64,000 nucleotides of DNA from JAHIQC01 sp964565645 (GCA_964565645.1 CAZMFQ010000009.1:70369-134368); one strand, 5' to 3'; shown: positions 7,859 through 16,956, counted from the first letter of the stretch. A program made the numbers and translations. Notes: generated from the sequence alone by a model not told the origin.

Positions 7859-8335
7859 CTATCTGTGCAAGAGATATGCCGAGGACGGCTCTCGGATGAT
7901 TCCGGCGAGGTCCGCATCCCCGAACGGATCCACGTATATGATGCCCTCGAGCTCTGACAGCGGAGCGTCCTCGGAGATGATCACCTCGCAGCCGCCCACG
8001 CGAGCGGTCGCCCAGATCTGCGCATCCCAGTACTGCAGCCCATAGCGGTTCGCGACACGGAGTGCCTCACGCGTTACGGCATCCGTGATCGGAAGCACCG
8101 TGAATGCGGCCAGGTACTCGGTTGCCAGCACGATGGCCGAGGTCTTGTCGAGGCGGGCAGGCAACTTGCGCGTCGTGGCCCAGACAAACTCACCCACCAC
8201 CTGGCCGCTGATTGCCCCCGTGCCCGACGCGGAAATGCCGTCGATCAGGGAGTCCGCTCGCTGACTCTTCTTGATGTCACTGCGATCGACCCCATAGACG
8301 AAGACGTTGGTATCAACGAACAGAGTCGCGCTCAT
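7859..8335 (-). CDS. PIN-domain toxin, VapC type
   Basis: A 158-residue PIN-domain ribonuclease, expected to cut RNA when released from its antitoxin. The start at 8335 gives MSATLFVDTNVF, the family N-terminus with the first catalytic Asp (D8). Further acidic residues follow: a central Glu in GQVVGEFVW and the C-terminal Asp of YWDAQIWATA with SEDA. It overlaps the upstream antitoxin gene by 23 nt. The pair sits between smpB and ssrA, two genes usually adjacent, which suggests later insertion. VapC family is likely; the exact target cannot be read from sequence. Confidence 0.85.
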   Translation of the reverse strand: MSATLFVDTNVFVYGVDRSDIKKSQRADSLIDGISASGTGAISGQVVGEFVWATTRKLPARLDKTSAIVLATEYLAAFTVLPITDAVTREALRVANRYGLQYWDAQIWATARVGGCEVIISEDAPLSELEGIIYVDPFGDADLAGIIREPSSAYLLHR

Positions 8336-8582
8336 GCAGTTCTCCCCGCTCCCACCGGTGGGCCAGAGGTTCGACCGGTCCCTTCGCCCTGATCTCCGCC
8401 ATGATCTTCTGTGCACGCTTCCATGCGGCACGGCGCGACTCAGGAGAAGCGTCGCTCAGCCACGCGTCGATGGCGCGGCGCACGATCTCGGCTTGAGTGA
8501 CACCGAGGCGCTCCGCCTCCGCAGCCAGCGCCTGGTCCTGTGTGTCGTCGATGTAGAGTTGTTTGCGCACCATGCGTGCCAT
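8313..8582 (-). CDS. Ribbon-helix-helix antitoxin of the PIN toxin pair
   Basis: An 89-residue protein with an N-terminal ribbon-helix-helix DNA-binding fold: strand VRKQLYIDD followed by helices ALAAEAERLGVTQAEIVRRAI. The C-terminal part is charged and probably wraps the toxin. The start at 8582 (MARMVRK) is chosen because it places the ribbon at the N-terminus; an upstream in-frame ATG at 8663 would read through the operator. It overlaps vapC by 23 nt. It should repress its own promoter through the perfect dyad at 8629-8649. Confidence 0.82.
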   Translation of the reverse strand: MARMVRKQLYIDDTQDQALAAEAERLGVTQAEIVRRAIDAWLSDASPESRRAAWKRAQKIMAEIRAKGPVEPLAHRWERGELHERDSVR

Positions 8583-8628
8583 GGTGACGCACCCGCCTTT
8601 CCAATCGCCTGCTCGGGTCCTACCGAGA

Positions 8629-8649
8629 TGATGTATATAGTATACATCA
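8629..8649. promoter_or_regulatory. Operator/promoter of the PIN toxin-antitoxin pair
   Basis: A perfect inverted repeat with 9-bp arms, TGATGTATA and TATACATCA, around a TAG spacer, 47 nt upstream of the antitoxin start. On the minus strand it contains TATACT (8644-8639), a good -10 element, so a bound ribbon-helix-helix dimer pair would block transcription. Confidence 0.75.
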
Positions 8650-8707
8650 CGTGATGGGCACACGAACTTCGCGGGTGGTGCAGGGAATCGGTGTGCGCGG
8701 CTCGCCG

Positions 8708-9175
8708 CTACTCGCGGTTGCGGTCGCGCAGCGCTCGCTCCATGTCGCGCTTCTGGTCGCGTTCGGCGATCGTCGCTCGCTTGTCGTAGAGCTTCTTGCC
8801 GCGAGCGAGCCCGATCTCGACCTTGGCGCGGTTGTTCGCGTCGAAGTACATCCTGAGCGGCACGAGGGTGAAGCCGCGCTCGGCCGTCTTCTCGGCGAGG
8901 TGACGGATCTCCTTCTTGTGCAGCAACAACCGACGCTGGCGGTCGGGGTCGACGTTGGCGCGATTGCCGTGGGAGTACGGCGAGACGTGCACGCCGGTGA
9001 GAAACACCTCTCCTCGGCGGATCGAGGCGTAGGAGTCGCGGAGCTGGGCGCCGCGCTCGCGCAGGGACTTGACCTCCGTGCCCGTGAGCTCGATGCCGGC
9101 CTCGTAGACCTCCTCGATGAAGAAGTCGTGGTAGGCCTTCTTGTTGGTGGCTATGTTCTTGGGTTCGCGCGTCAT
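8708..9175 (-). CDS. smpB: SsrA-binding protein SmpB
   Basis: SmpB binds tmRNA and takes the place of the anticodon stem in the stalled ribosome. It has 155 residues, the usual length. The beta-barrel core shows AYHDFFIEEVYEAGI, LTGTEVKSLR and LFL-type RGEVFLTGVHVSPY, and the basic tail GLARGKKLYDKRATIAERD is intact. A GGAG site is 8 nt before the ATG. Its RNA partner ssrA is encoded just downstream on the same strand, separated only by the PIN toxin-antitoxin pair. Confidence 0.97.
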   Translation of the reverse strand: MTREPKNIATNKKAYHDFFIEEVYEAGIELTGTEVKSLRERGAQLRDSYASIRRGEVFLTGVHVSPYSHGNRANVDPDRQRRLLLHKKEIRHLAEKTAERGFTLVPLRMYFDANNRAKVEIGLARGKKLYDKRATIAERDQKRDMERALRDRNRE

Positions 9176-9201
9176 GTGCGTTGCTCCGTGGCGCCGAAGG
9201 A

Positions 9202-10278
9202 CTACGGCGTGAAATCGGTCTCCGGGTCGAGGGCGATGACGTACTCGGCGAGCAGCTTCACGGCGTCTTCGACGTCCGAGATCGCGAGCGTCTCGTTTGG
9301 GGTGTGCATGTAGCGAAGCGGGATGCTCACGAGACCCGCCGCCTTGCCGCCGCGCGAGAGCTGGATGCCGTTCGCGTCGGTGCCGGTGCCGCGCGGCTCG
9401 CCGTCGAACTGGATCTCGACCTTGGCGGCTCTGGCGGCCGCGGTCAGGCCCGCAAACACCGTCGGGTTGATGTTAGCTCCGCGCGTGATGATCGGGCCCT
9501 TGCCGCATGCGGCCTCGCCGTGCTTGCGCTTGTCGACGTCCGGATAGTCGGTCGCGTGCCCGACCTCGACCGCGATACCCACGACAGGGTCGACGCCGTA
9601 CGCGCTCGTGATGCCGCCGCGCATGCCGATCTCCTCCTGCACGGTGCCGGCTACCACGAGGTCGACCCTGGCGCCGCCGCGCTCCTTGACCTCACGCAGG
9701 ACCTCGGCGCAGATGAACGCGCCCATCTTGTCGTCCATCGCGCGCGAGACGGCCATGCCGTCGCCGAACTCCTCGAAGCCCACGCCGAACGTGATCGGGT
9801 CGCCGATGCGGACCTTCTTCTTCACGTCCTCGGCGGACATCCCGAGGTCGATGAAGAGCTTATGCATCTTGGTGACGGACTTGCGCTCGTCGTCCTCGAG
9901 CAGATGGATCGGCAGCCTGCCGAGGATCCCGCGCAGCACGCCCTCGTCGGTGTGGACGTCCACGCGCATGCCTGGCAGGATCGCCTCGTCCACGCCGCCG
10001 ATGGCGCGGAACGCGAGGAACCCGTCAGACATGATGTAGGAGACCATGAGACCGATCTCGTCGATGTGGCCCGCGAGCATCACGCTCACCCGGCGGCCGT
10101 CGCGCTCGGCGTCGGAACCGCGCAGCAGCGCGTGGACCGAACCCATCACGTTGGTCTCGACGTCGTCGGCAAGCGGCGCGAGGTACTCGCGCAGGGCGGC
10201 AGCGGCCGGCTGCTCGTAGCCCGAAGGCGAAGGGGTCTCGACGAGCGACTTGAAGAACTTCATGGACTCGGGGCGCAT
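9202..10278 (-). CDS. M42 family metallo-aminopeptidase
   Basis: A 358-residue cytoplasmic dinuclear metal aminopeptidase of family M42 (glutamyl aminopeptidase/tetrahedral aminopeptidase type). Ligands and catalytic residues are visible: AGHIDEIG (His and Asp), AMDDKMGA (bridging Asp), TVQEEIGMRG (catalytic and metal Glu), a late Asp-containing EVGHATDYP segment, and the final His in YMHTPNE. The start at 10278 has GGAGG 7 nt upstream; a second ATG at 10263 is less well placed. It likely trims peptides during protein turnover. It stands between smpB and a flavodoxin-like gene without overlap. Confidence 0.9.
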   Translation of the reverse strand: MRPESMKFFKSLVETPSPSGYEQPAAAALREYLAPLADDVETNVMGSVHALLRGSDAERDGRRVSVMLAGHIDEIGLMVSYIMSDGFLAFRAIGGVDEAILPGMRVDVHTDEGVLRGILGRLPIHLLEDDERKSVTKMHKLFIDLGMSAEDVKKKVRIGDPITFGVGFEEFGDGMAVSRAMDDKMGAFICAEVLREVKERGGARVDLVVAGTVQEEIGMRGGITSAYGVDPVVGIAVEVGHATDYPDVDKRKHGEAACGKGPIITRGANINPTVFAGLTAAARAAKVEIQFDGEPRGTGTDANGIQLSRGGKAAGLVSIPLRYMHTPNETLAISDVEDAVKLLAEYVIALDPETDFTP

Positions 10279-10372
10279 GGAACAACCTCCGGGGTCGTGG
10301 TCTTGGGCTTCGGAATGCATGGAACGCAACGGACAGTGTATCCCCGAGATGCGGGTTTGGCGAAGCGCGCGC

Positions 10373-10879
10373 TCAGCCCATCGCGGCGGCCAGGGCCTCG
10401 CCCCACGCCCGCGCCCGCTCGAGCTCGCCTTCGAGCAGCGGCCCGTAGGTCCCCGTGACCAGGAACCGCTCGCGCTCGGCAAGCCGCGAATAGCCCGCAG
10501 CCGAAAGCCCCTTCTCGATCGCCTTGGTCGCCGCGCCCGGCGAACGGCGGAACCGCGTCTCGAACGTCGCGAAGCGCCCCGTGCCTGTGGGCAACCCGGC
10601 CAGCCACCGGCGCATCGAGGGATGGTCGACATCGGCGTGCGAGGGCGCGTCGGGCTTGTCCGGAAGCGTCTTGCGCATCATCTCGGTCGGAAGCGTGAAG
10701 CCCAGCAGCGGCGCTCCGACCACCACGAGATCGGTCACCGCGAGGACGTCCGGGGTCGCCACGTCGGTGGTGAGCGCCTGGATGCCGACGCCGAGCCCCT
10801 CGGCGATGGCGTGCGCGATCGCGGCGGTGTTGCCCCAGTAGGACTCATAGACGACGATCGCGTTCACGACGCACCCCAT
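10373..10879 (-). CDS. Flavodoxin-like protein
   Basis: A 168-residue flavodoxin-fold protein. The N-terminus reads AIVVYESYWGNTAAIAHAI, the FMN phosphate loop of flavodoxins with Tyr/Trp in place of the usual Ser/Thr. A second loop GAPLLGFTLP would contact the isoalloxazine. The C-terminal half contains a long helix that resembles those in flavodoxin-domain oxidoreductases of Actinobacteria. The start could be ATG at 10879 or GTG at 10867. It is divergent from sufC. An electron-transfer role, perhaps towards nitrogenase or Fe-S assembly, is only inferred. Confidence 0.65.
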   Translation of the reverse strand: MGCVVNAIVVYESYWGNTAAIAHAIAEGLGVGIQALTTDVATPDVLAVTDLVVVGAPLLGFTLPTEMMRKTLPDKPDAPSHADVDHPSMRRWLAGLPTGTGRFATFETRFRRSPGAATKAIEKGLSAAGYSRLAERERFLVTGTYGPLLEGELERARAWGEALAAAMG

Positions 10880-10932
10880 CTCCTCGGCATGGACCGAGTC
10901 GATGATACGCCAGCGATGTCGCGAGCGGAGCC

Positions 10933-10971
10933 TTGACCCTCGGCTCAATCCTGACTATATTGCTCAGGTAT
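10933..10971 (+). promoter_or_regulatory. suf promoter overlapped by Rrf2/IscR-like operator
   Basis: TTGACC (10933-10938) and TATATT (10956-10961) are separated by exactly 17 bp, a strong sigma-70 promoter for sufCB. The -10 region is embedded in an imperfect dyad (10948-10971) with arms CCTGA and TCAGG, preceded by AT and followed by TAT. This closely resembles the type-1 site of IscR and other Rrf2 regulators, which fits Fe-S-dependent repression. No Rrf2-family gene is in the window. Confidence 0.65.
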
Positions 10972-11022
10972 CCGCTCGGGTATACATACCGGGACCGACC
11001 CACCACCCACGCGAGGTGACGC

Positions 11023-11781
11023 ATGACCTCCGAAAGCACCGCCCTTCTCGAGATCCGCGATCTGCACGTCAGTGTGGGCGAGCGCGAGATCCTCAAGGGC
11101 ATCGACCTGACGATCGGCGCCGGGGAGACCCACGTGCTCCTGGGCCCCAACGGCGGGGGCAAGACCACGCTGCTCAACACGATCCTGGGGATCCCGGGAT
11201 ACCGCGTGACGCAGGGATCGATCACGTTCAAGGGCCAGGACCTGCTCGCGCTCGAGATCGACGAGCGCGCCCGCCTCGGCATCGGCGTGGCGTTCCAGCG
11301 TCCGCCCGCGGTTCGCGGCGTGAAACTGCGCCAGATGATCGAGGTCGCTTCGGCAGGCACGATACTCTCCGACGACCTTTCCGACCTGGCCGAGGAGCTG
11401 AACCTCGGATACATGCTCGACCGCGACGTGAACATGGGCTTCTCAGGCGGTGAGGCCAAGCGCGCCGAGATGGGCCAGCTGCTCGCGCAAGCACCCGACC
11501 TCGCGCTGTTCGACGAGCCGGAGTCAGGCGTCGACCTCGACAACATCGCGGTGGTGGGTGGCGCCATCAACGACCTGCTCAAGGGCGAGCGCGTGAGTGA
11601 GAACCGCGCGGCGGGCCTCATCATCACGCACACGGGCCACATCCTCGAGTACGTGAACGCCGACGTGGGCCATGTGCTCTACAACGGGCAACTCGCCTGC
11701 AAGGGCAACGCGCTCGACCTGATCGACGAGATATCCCGTCAGGGATACGAGAAATGTGTGGAGTGTGCGCTATGCCGGTAG
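11023..11781 (+). CDS. sufC: Fe-S cluster assembly ATPase SufC
   Basis: A 252-residue ABC-type ATPase that powers the SufB scaffold in Fe-S cluster assembly. Walker A is GPNGGGKTT (about 41-49), the signature is FSGGEAKRAE, and Walker B with following loop is LALFDEPESGVD. The GxxxHTG switch (ITHTGHILEYV) is also present. The final residues contain CVECALC, a CxxCxxC pattern that I would not expect in classical SufC and whose DNA overlaps the start of sufB by 10 nt. Ribosome site GAGGTGA is 4-5 nt before the ATG. With sufB it forms a two-gene unit without sufD, sufS or sufU nearby. Confidence 0.93.
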   Translation: MTSESTALLEIRDLHVSVGEREILKGIDLTIGAGETHVLLGPNGGGKTTLLNTILGIPGYRVTQGSITFKGQDLLALEIDERARLGIGVAFQRPPAVRGVKLRQMIEVASAGTILSDDLSDLAEELNLGYMLDRDVNMGFSGGEAKRAEMGQLLAQAPDLALFDEPESGVDLDNIAVVGGAINDLLKGERVSENRAAGLIITHTGHILEYVNADVGHVLYNGQLACKGNALDLIDEISRQGYEKCVECALCR

Positions 11782-13055
11782 ATGAGATCACCCCCACCCT
11801 CTCGGCCGCGGCCGCTGAGCGCCTCGCTGAGATCCGCACGGCCGCGGAGGCTGCGGTCGACAAGCCCGCGACGTTCGGGCCTGATATCGACGTGACGCGG
11901 TTCGCCACCGTGAGCGAGGCCGACCGCATCGAGTCGCTCGAGTCGCTCGAGCGCCAGGTCAAGGAGACCGTTCTGCTCTCGGGCTTCACGGCGGATGAGA
12001 CCGAGCGGTCCGCGAGCTACTTCCAGATGGACCGCTCGCCGATCTACGAGCGCGTCCAGAAGGCGTTCGACGACGCGATCGAGATCATGAGCACCGAAGA
12101 CGCCCTGCGCCTGTGGCCCGACGAGATGCTCGAGAAGTACTGGTGGCGCGCGGTCATGCCCGACAAGGACAAGTACACCGCCCTCGTGGCCCTGCACCAG
12201 ACCGAGGGCTACTTCATCCGCGTAAAGGCCGGCCGCAAGGTCGAGAAGCCGATCCAGGCCTGCCTGTTCGTGAGCGAGAGCAACGTCAGCCAGAACGTGC
12301 ACAACATCATCATCGTCGAGGACGGCGCCGAGGCGAACGTCATCACCGGCTGCAACGTGCACACCACCGTCAAGGAGGGCCTGCACGCCGGCATCAGCGA
12401 GTTCTACGTCGGCAAGGGTGCGAAGCTCACGTTCACGATGGTGCACAACTGGGCCGAGGAGTTCTCCGTCCGCCCGCGCACCGGCATCGTCGTCGAGGAG
12501 GACGGCACCTACATCAACAACTACGTGCTCCTCAAACCGGTCAAGTCGATCCAGGCCTTCCCCGTCGCCAAGCTTGTGGGTGACCGCTCGCGCGCGGTGT
12601 TCAACTCGATCGTCTACGGCCTGAAGGACAGCTACATCGACCTCGGCAGCGAGACGCAGCTCATCGGCGCCGGAACGGCGAGCGAGGCTGTCGCCCGCAC
12701 CGTCTCCAAGGACCGCAGCACCGTCTACTCGCGTGGCCGGCTCATCGGCAGGAACAACGAGTGCAAGGCGCATCTGGACTGCCGCGGGATCCTCGAGTCG
12801 CCCGAGTCGACACAGTGGGCGATCCCGGACCTCGCCAGCGAAGGCGCGCCGGGCGCCGAGCTTTCTCACGAGGCCGCGATCTCCCCTATCGCCGCCGAGG
12901 AGATCTACTACCTGCAGACGCGCGGGATGACCAAGGACGAGGCCGTCGGCATGATCACACGCGGGTTCGTCAACATCGACATCCCGGGCCTGCCCGACGT
13001 GCTGCGCCGCCAGATCGACAAGGCGATCGAGGAGACGAGCAAAGAGGCCATGTAG
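11772..13055 (+). CDS. sufB: Fe-S cluster scaffold SufB/SufD-type protein
   Basis: A 427-residue scaffold of the SufBD family, forming the beta-helix core on which Fe-S clusters are built. The C-terminal signature is visible: LDCRGILESP (with the conserved Cys), ELSHEAAISPI, and EIYYLQTRGMTKDEA. It is one gene standing for both SufB and SufD, as in the minimal SufCB ('SMS') systems of archaea and anaerobic bacteria, where two copies form a homodimer. ATG at 11772 lies inside the 3' end of sufC with GGAG 8 nt upstream, so translation is coupled. Confidence 0.9.
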   Translation: MPVDEITPTLSAAAAERLAEIRTAAEAAVDKPATFGPDIDVTRFATVSEADRIESLESLERQVKETVLLSGFTADETERSASYFQMDRSPIYERVQKAFDDAIEIMSTEDALRLWPDEMLEKYWWRAVMPDKDKYTALVALHQTEGYFIRVKAGRKVEKPIQACLFVSESNVSQNVHNIIIVEDGAEANVITGCNVHTTVKEGLHAGISEFYVGKGAKLTFTMVHNWAEEFSVRPRTGIVVEEDGTYINNYVLLKPVKSIQAFPVAKLVGDRSRAVFNSIVYGLKDSYIDLGSETQLIGAGTASEAVARTVSKDRSTVYSRGRLIGRNNECKAHLDCRGILESPESTQWAIPDLASEGAPGAELSHEAAISPIAAEEIYYLQTRGMTKDEAVGMITRGFVNIDIPGLPDVLRRQIDKAIEETSKEAM

Positions 13056-13081
13056 CGGGCCGTGCGTGACGCGGGCGACGA

Positions 13082-14812
13082 TCAGTGCGCCCGGCGCCGC
13101 TGCCACTCCGCGTGGACGTCGTCCATCGCCATCACGTCGGTGATCGAGACGATGCCCACCAGACGCGTGCGGTCCTCGGCATCCACGACCGGCACCCTGT
13201 CGACGTCGCGGTCGGTCATGCGAGCGACGAGCTCACCCACGAGCGTCGAGCGGCTCACCGTGACGAGGTTCCGGCTCATCACGTCGGCGATGCGCAGGTG
13301 CGCCCATTCCTCCTGCGGCACGGGGTCGATGTCGGCGAGACTCACCATGCCCACGAGCGCGCCCTCGCCGTCGACCACCGGCATGCTCTTGTGCCTCAGG
13401 TGAACCATGCGCTCGGTCACGAATTCGAGCACCGATTCCTCGGAATCGAGGGTTATGACCTCGGGTGTCATGATCGACGCCACGCGCGCACTCATCATGC
13501 GGTCGAGTCGCGTCTCGCGCCGCCACCGCTGCTTGTCCGAGACCGAGGTCTTGCCGGCGACCGCGAACGCGACGGCCGCGGCGACCAGACCGGGGATGAT
13601 GTAGCCCGCACCACCGGTGGTCTCCGCGATGAACACCGCCGCGGCGATGGGCGTGTTGTAGCCGGCTGCGAGGAACGCAGCCATGCCCACGATCGGGAAC
13701 ATCGGGCCGACAGCGCCGGGCAGCACGCCCTTGACCAGCGTGCCCGCCGCCGCGCCGAGCACGATCATCGGCACGAAGATGCCGCCGGCCGCGCCTGACG
13801 CAAGCGTCGCCACAACGGCGCCGGCCTTGAGCACGAGCAGCTCGGCGGCCTGCAGCGGTGTGTACGAGCCGACAACGAGTTCCTGGACCGTCGAGTAGCC
13901 GGTGCCGAGCACCGCCGCCTCGCCGAACAGCTTGTAGCCGATCAGGCCCAGAAGCCCCGCTGTGAGCCCGCCGATACCGGTGCGCACCCACAGCGGCACG
14001 GGCAGTGCGCGCGCGAAGGAGCCGATACCGTGGAACGACGCCACGAATATGCGGGCTATCACGCCCACCAGCAGCCCGATCAGCAATGCGTAAAGCATGT
14101 CGCGCGAGCTGAGCGCGTTGATCTCACCGACATCGAAGAGCGGATCGACGCCGAGGAACTGCACGAGCACCAGATACGACGAGACCGCTGCGATGAGCGA
14201 GGGGATGAGCGCCTCGCGCGTCAGGTCGTCGCGATACGGGACCTCGAGGGCGAACACGATGCCGGTGAGCGGCGCCTTGAAGATCGCGCTCACCCCTGCG
14301 GCAGCGCCCGCGATCATGAGGGTACGCACGTCCTCGTCGGTGAATCCGAACCTGCGCATCTTGCGCAGCGCGAACGAGCCGAGCGCCGCGCCCGCGTAGA
14401 TGCTCGGGCCCTCGAGTCCTGCGCTGCCGCCGAAGCCGACGGTCGCGATGGAGGCGAGGATCTTGCCGGGGAACGAGCGGTAGCGGAACACCCCGCCTCG
14501 CTCGTGGAATGCCTCGATGACCTCCTCGGTACCGTGGATCTCGGGATTCACGGTGAGGTACTGGAGTATCAGGCCCGAGAGGATGAGGCCCACGGTCGGG
14601 AACAGCACGATGGTGACCGGGTCGATGCGGGGCAGGATCCACGTCCAGATCGCGAGGACCGACTGATCGAGAACCGTGACGAAGCCACCGACGATGACCC
14701 CCACGCCCGCAGCGACGAGGAACCACTTCTTGAGGCGGACCCAGAAGACCTCGGAGCCCTTGCGGGTCGCGTCGAGGTACTCGCCGAGTCGTTCGGTGCC
14801 GCCGATATCCAC
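13082..14812 (-). CDS. ClC-family chloride channel/transporter with CBS domains
   Basis: A 576-residue membrane protein. The ClC signatures are present: GGSAGLEGPSIYAGA (GxEGP, about 120-135), the GIFVPMIVLGAAAG motif and a following helix-bundle region, with roughly a dozen hydrophobic segments. Two CBS domains fill the last 130 residues (MTPEVITLDSEES and MSRNLVTVSRSTL), so gating by nucleotides is likely. The glutamate of GxEGP is kept; whether it is a channel or an exchanger cannot be decided. The GTG start is at 14812. It is convergent with sufB. Confidence 0.9.
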   Translation of the reverse strand: MDIGGTERLGEYLDATRKGSEVFWVRLKKWFLVAAGVGVIVGGFVTVLDQSVLAIWTWILPRIDPVTIVLFPTVGLILSGLILQYLTVNPEIHGTEEVIEAFHERGGVFRYRSFPGKILASIATVGFGGSAGLEGPSIYAGAALGSFALRKMRRFGFTDEDVRTLMIAGAAAGVSAIFKAPLTGIVFALEVPYRDDLTREALIPSLIAAVSSYLVLVQFLGVDPLFDVGEINALSSRDMLYALLIGLLVGVIARIFVASFHGIGSFARALPVPLWVRTGIGGLTAGLLGLIGYKLFGEAAVLGTGYSTVQELVVGSYTPLQAAELLVLKAGAVVATLASGAAGGIFVPMIVLGAAAGTLVKGVLPGAVGPMFPIVGMAAFLAAGYNTPIAAAVFIAETTGGAGYIIPGLVAAAVAFAVAGKTSVSDKQRWRRETRLDRMMSARVASIMTPEVITLDSEESVLEFVTERMVHLRHKSMPVVDGEGALVGMVSLADIDPVPQEEWAHLRIADVMSRNLVTVSRSTLVGELVARMTDRDVDRVPVVDAEDRTRLVGIVSITDVMAMDDVHAEWQRRRAH

Positions 14813-14934
14813 GGTCGGAAAAGCGCCTCCTTCAGGCGTCGTGCGGGGGACGCGTTCGAGGATACCACGAGCCGCGCGCCGACCCGGCCGCGGTCCGTGA
14901 GCCGCGCGCGAAGCCGGCCGCCGGTCGCGGCGCG

Positions 14935-16956
14935 TCAGGCGAGCTCGAAGTCGATACGGCCCTCGGGGATGCTCACGTTGACGACGCGCACGCGCACTCG
15001 ACTCCCGAGCCGGTAGGAGCGGCCCCGCTCCTCGCCGACCAGCATGAAGCGCTCGGCGTCGTACTCGTAGAAGTCGTCGGTCATCGACCGCACGTGCACG
15101 AGCCCTTCGGCCGTGTTGTCGAGCTGGATGAACAGTCCGTAGGAGTGTGCGCCGGTGATGATCCCCTCGAAGACCTCGTCGAGATGCTCGGACATGAGCT
15201 CCGCGAGCTTGATGCGCACCGTCTCGTCCTCGGCGGACTCGGCCTCACGCTCCATCACCGAGCAGTGGTCCGCAAGCCATTCGAGCTCGGCGACCATCGC
15301 GGCGACCGGCGCGGCCTCCAGCGTACCGGTCAACTGCGCGGCGAGGAGCCGGTGCACGATGAGGTCGGGATAGCGGCGGATGGGACTCGTGAAATGGCAG
15401 TACGCCTCACTCGCGAGCCCGAAGTGCGGGGCGAGGTAGTCCGTGTAGCGCGCCCGCTGGAGCGCGCGCAGCATGAGCGAGTTGATGAGCAGCCGCTCCG
15501 GCCGGTTGTGCGCGAACGCGATGATCTTCTGGAAGGTCTGCGGACTGGCGCCGTGGACGTCTTTGATCGGGTAATCGAACTCCTTGAGGATCACCGCCAC
15601 CTGGCTGAGAGCGTCAGCGTCCGGGTCCTCATGGATGCGGTAGACCATGGGCGCCTCGGCAGCGGTCATGTGCCCGGCGACGATCTCGTTGGCGAGTATC
15701 ATCGCCTCTTCGATCATGTTGGTGGCCTGGGTCCGCTCGCGAACCAGCACCTCGAGAGGCTTGCCGTTCTCGTCGAGCCTGAGCTTGGCTTCCACGCTCT
15801 CGAAGTCGAGCCCGCCGCGCGCGACGCGCCGCTTGCCGATGAGCCCGGCCACGCGCGCGAACTCGCGCAACGTACGCTCGGACCGATCGTCCGGGAAGGG
15901 CTCCTCGGCGTCGAGGAATCTCTGGACCTGCCCGTAGTCGAAGCGCCGATCCGAGCGCATCACCGAGCGGAACAGGCGATACGAACGCACGACCGCATCG
16001 TGGTCGAGGTCCATCACGACGCTGAAGGAGAGCCGGTCCTCGCCCGGATTGAGCGAGCAGATGTTGTTCGAGAGGTGCTCGGGGAGCATCGGCAGGACAC
16101 GATCGACGAGGTAGACGCTCGTGGCGCGCAGCCGCGCCTCGGCGTCGATCACGCCGTCCCACGGGACGTAGTGGCTGACGTCGGCGATGTGCACGCCGAG
16201 ACGGTAGCCGCCGTCCTCGGTGCGCTCGCAGGTGATCGCGTCGTCGAAATCGCGCGCGTCGACGGGATCGATGGTGATGGTGAACCAGTCGCGGATGTCC
16301 TCGCGCGCCGGATCGAGGAGCGCCTCGGCCGCGTCGAGCCTGATCGCCTCGGCCGCCTCGGTCACCTCCGGCGGGAACTCGGTCCGAAGGCCGTGCTCAC
16401 GGATGACGATCTCGATCTCGATGCCGGGATCGCCCTCGCGGCCCAAGACCTCCTCCACCACGCCCTGCGCGGCGTTGTGGCGCGACGGATACGCCGTGAG
16501 CCTGACGACCACGATGTCGCCGGTACGGGCCTCGGCGGTCGAGCCATGGGGCACGAAGACGTCGTGACGGATCCGCGCGTCGCTCGGCACGACCACGCCG
16601 AGACGCCCGCTGCGCTCGAAGCGGCCCACGAGCGTCGTGTTGGCGCGCTCGAGCACCTTGACCACCGTGCCGCTGCGACCCTGCTTGCCCGTCTTGGAGC
16701 CGAGCTTCACTCCCACGGTGTCGCCGTGCATCGCGCCATTGGTCTCGCGCGCGCCGACGTAGATGTCGCCTTCGGCGGCGGAGACGAAGCCGTATCCTTT
16801 GCGGTTCATGCTGATGCGACCGACGATCAGCCCGCTTCGACCGGCCTTGGCCATACGCTTGGGACGGGGCACGCGAACCTCCCGGGGTTCATCGACAGGC
16901 ATCGGCGCCACGGAGGACTCGGCGGCCGCGGAATGCTTGGTTCGAGGGTAACGCAA
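14935..16956 (-). CDS. rnr: Ribonuclease R
   Basis: A 3'-5' exoribonuclease of the RNase II/R family, up to 673 residues. Cold-shock-like domains come first (GRISMNRKGYGFVSA), then the RNB catalytic domain with TIDPVDARDFDDAI (the four-Asp active site) and GVHIADVSHYV, then a C-terminal S1 domain (GIITGAHSYGLFIQL). The start is uncertain: TTG at 16956 has a GGGGG tract 6 nt upstream, and ATG at 16902 is an alternative. RNase R works with SmpB-tmRNA in trans-translation; smpB is encoded 6 kb downstream on the same strand. Confidence 0.94.
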   Translation of the reverse strand: MRYPRTKHSAAAESSVAPMPVDEPREVRVPRPKRMAKAGRSGLIVGRISMNRKGYGFVSAAEGDIYVGARETNGAMHGDTVGVKLGSKTGKQGRSGTVVKVLERANTTLVGRFERSGRLGVVVPSDARIRHDVFVPHGSTAEARTGDIVVVRLTAYPSRHNAAQGVVEEVLGREGDPGIEIEIVIREHGLRTEFPPEVTEAAEAIRLDAAEALLDPAREDIRDWFTITIDPVDARDFDDAITCERTEDGGYRLGVHIADVSHYVPWDGVIDAEARLRATSVYLVDRVLPMLPEHLSNNICSLNPGEDRLSFSVVMDLDHDAVVRSYRLFRSVMRSDRRFDYGQVQRFLDAEEPFPDDRSERTLREFARVAGLIGKRRVARGGLDFESVEAKLRLDENGKPLEVLVRERTQATNMIEEAMILANEIVAGHMTAAEAPMVYRIHEDPDADALSQVAVILKEFDYPIKDVHGASPQTFQKIIAFAHNRPERLLINSLMLRALQRARYTDYLAPHFGLASEAYCHFTSPIRRYPDLIVHRLLAAQLTGTLEAAPVAAMVAELEWLADHCSVMEREAESAEDETVRIKLAELMSEHLDEVFEGIITGAHSYGLFIQLDNTAEGLVHVRSMTDDFYEYDAERFMLVGEERGRSYRLGSRVRVRVVNVSIPEGRIDFELA

